Below, one piece after another: positions 63,902-64,000 of a DNA stretch of 64,000 bases. Below the pieces are notes generated by a model. That model was not told the origin of the DNA. It did not search any database and saw nothing but the letters and a program-made list of their open reading frames with translations. The DNA lies in NCBI GenBank assembly GCA_018401875.1, contig JAGYJZ010000010.1, forward strand, positions 61,964 through 125,963, written 5' to 3'. The translations under genes were made by a program, and so were the position numbers. Position 1 is the first letter of the stretch, and each line of letters opens with the position of its first letter. The stretch is from Salibacteraceae bacterium (lineage in GTDB: Bacteria; Bacteroidota; Bacteroidia; Flavobacteriales_G; Salibacteraceae).

Positions 63902-64000
63902 AACACATTATGAATGCGTTTGAACAAAGTAAAACGTGAATTATAATACTCCCCGAAATTAAGACAGTGAGTTAAGTTTAAATTTAACCATTGAAAACAT

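Overview
The window is a compact, gene-dense stretch of a chromosome from a gliding member of the Bacteroidota, most likely a Flavobacteriales / Cryomorphaceae-like marine or freshwater lineage. The evidence is the gldF-gldG gliding genes, two secreted proteins with type IX secretion (T9SS) C-terminal sorting tails, TAnnTTTG promoter boxes typical of the phylum, little sign of Shine-Dalgarno sites, the lineage-typical HxH-less dihydroorotase homologue, and BatA, LptF/G and SiaB-like proteins. No rRNA, CRISPR array or complete insertion sequence was seen. One intact tRNA (Met, CAU) and a broken copy of it were found.

Layout. 0-5 kb: HMG-CoA lyase/pyrD pair, a secreted protein, a GT-C-like membrane protein and a LolD ATPase. 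5-11.5 kb: OmpA-like lipoprotein, tRNA-Met with its remnant, START-like protein, LptF/G permease, glycosyltransferase, PIN-PhoH ATPase and two small membrane proteins. 11.5-24.3 kb: YkgJ protein, a double SiaB-like protein, BatA, the HxH-less dihydroorotase homologue, a glmM / cysteine desulfurase / MBL hydrolase operon, a TPR protein, a rhodanese / DUF368 / aroE operon and a lone four-helix-bundle membrane sensor. 24.5-38.9 kb: guaA / LysM-PBP1 / hemF operon, two tandem Omp28-like T9SS cargo proteins, formiminotransferase-cyclodeaminase, a membrane patatin and a DnaQ/GIY-YIG fusion. 39-45.5 kb: subtilisin-like protease, a MoxR ATPase and its VWA partner separated by two oppositely oriented secreted paralogues (one with an in-frame amber stop), and an RRM protein. 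45.5-59.6 kb: lysC-lysA, gldF-gldG-DUF4340, dnaN, rhomboid protease, purC, PhoH, and a tight five-gene operon ending in the RlmD-type methyltransferase.

The last part (about 59.6-63.9 kb) is different. It is visibly richer in A+T, gene-poor, and holds only accessory genes: a DUF4143 ATPase, a two-gene HEPN module whose second gene is frameshifted, an SdpI-like membrane protein, and a HipB-like regulator without hipA. Every gene there is bracketed by same-orientation copies of a roughly 40-70 bp composite hairpin repeat. This repeat-bracketed cassette-like arrangement is the strongest candidate for something undescribed in the window.

Elsewhere the genes are tightly packed. Many junctions are ATGA, TGATG, TTGA or GTGA overlaps, and several genes use TTG or GTG starts. 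Convergent genes overlap at their ends, and in one case a gene's terminator lies inside its neighbour's coding sequence (dnaN/rhomboid).
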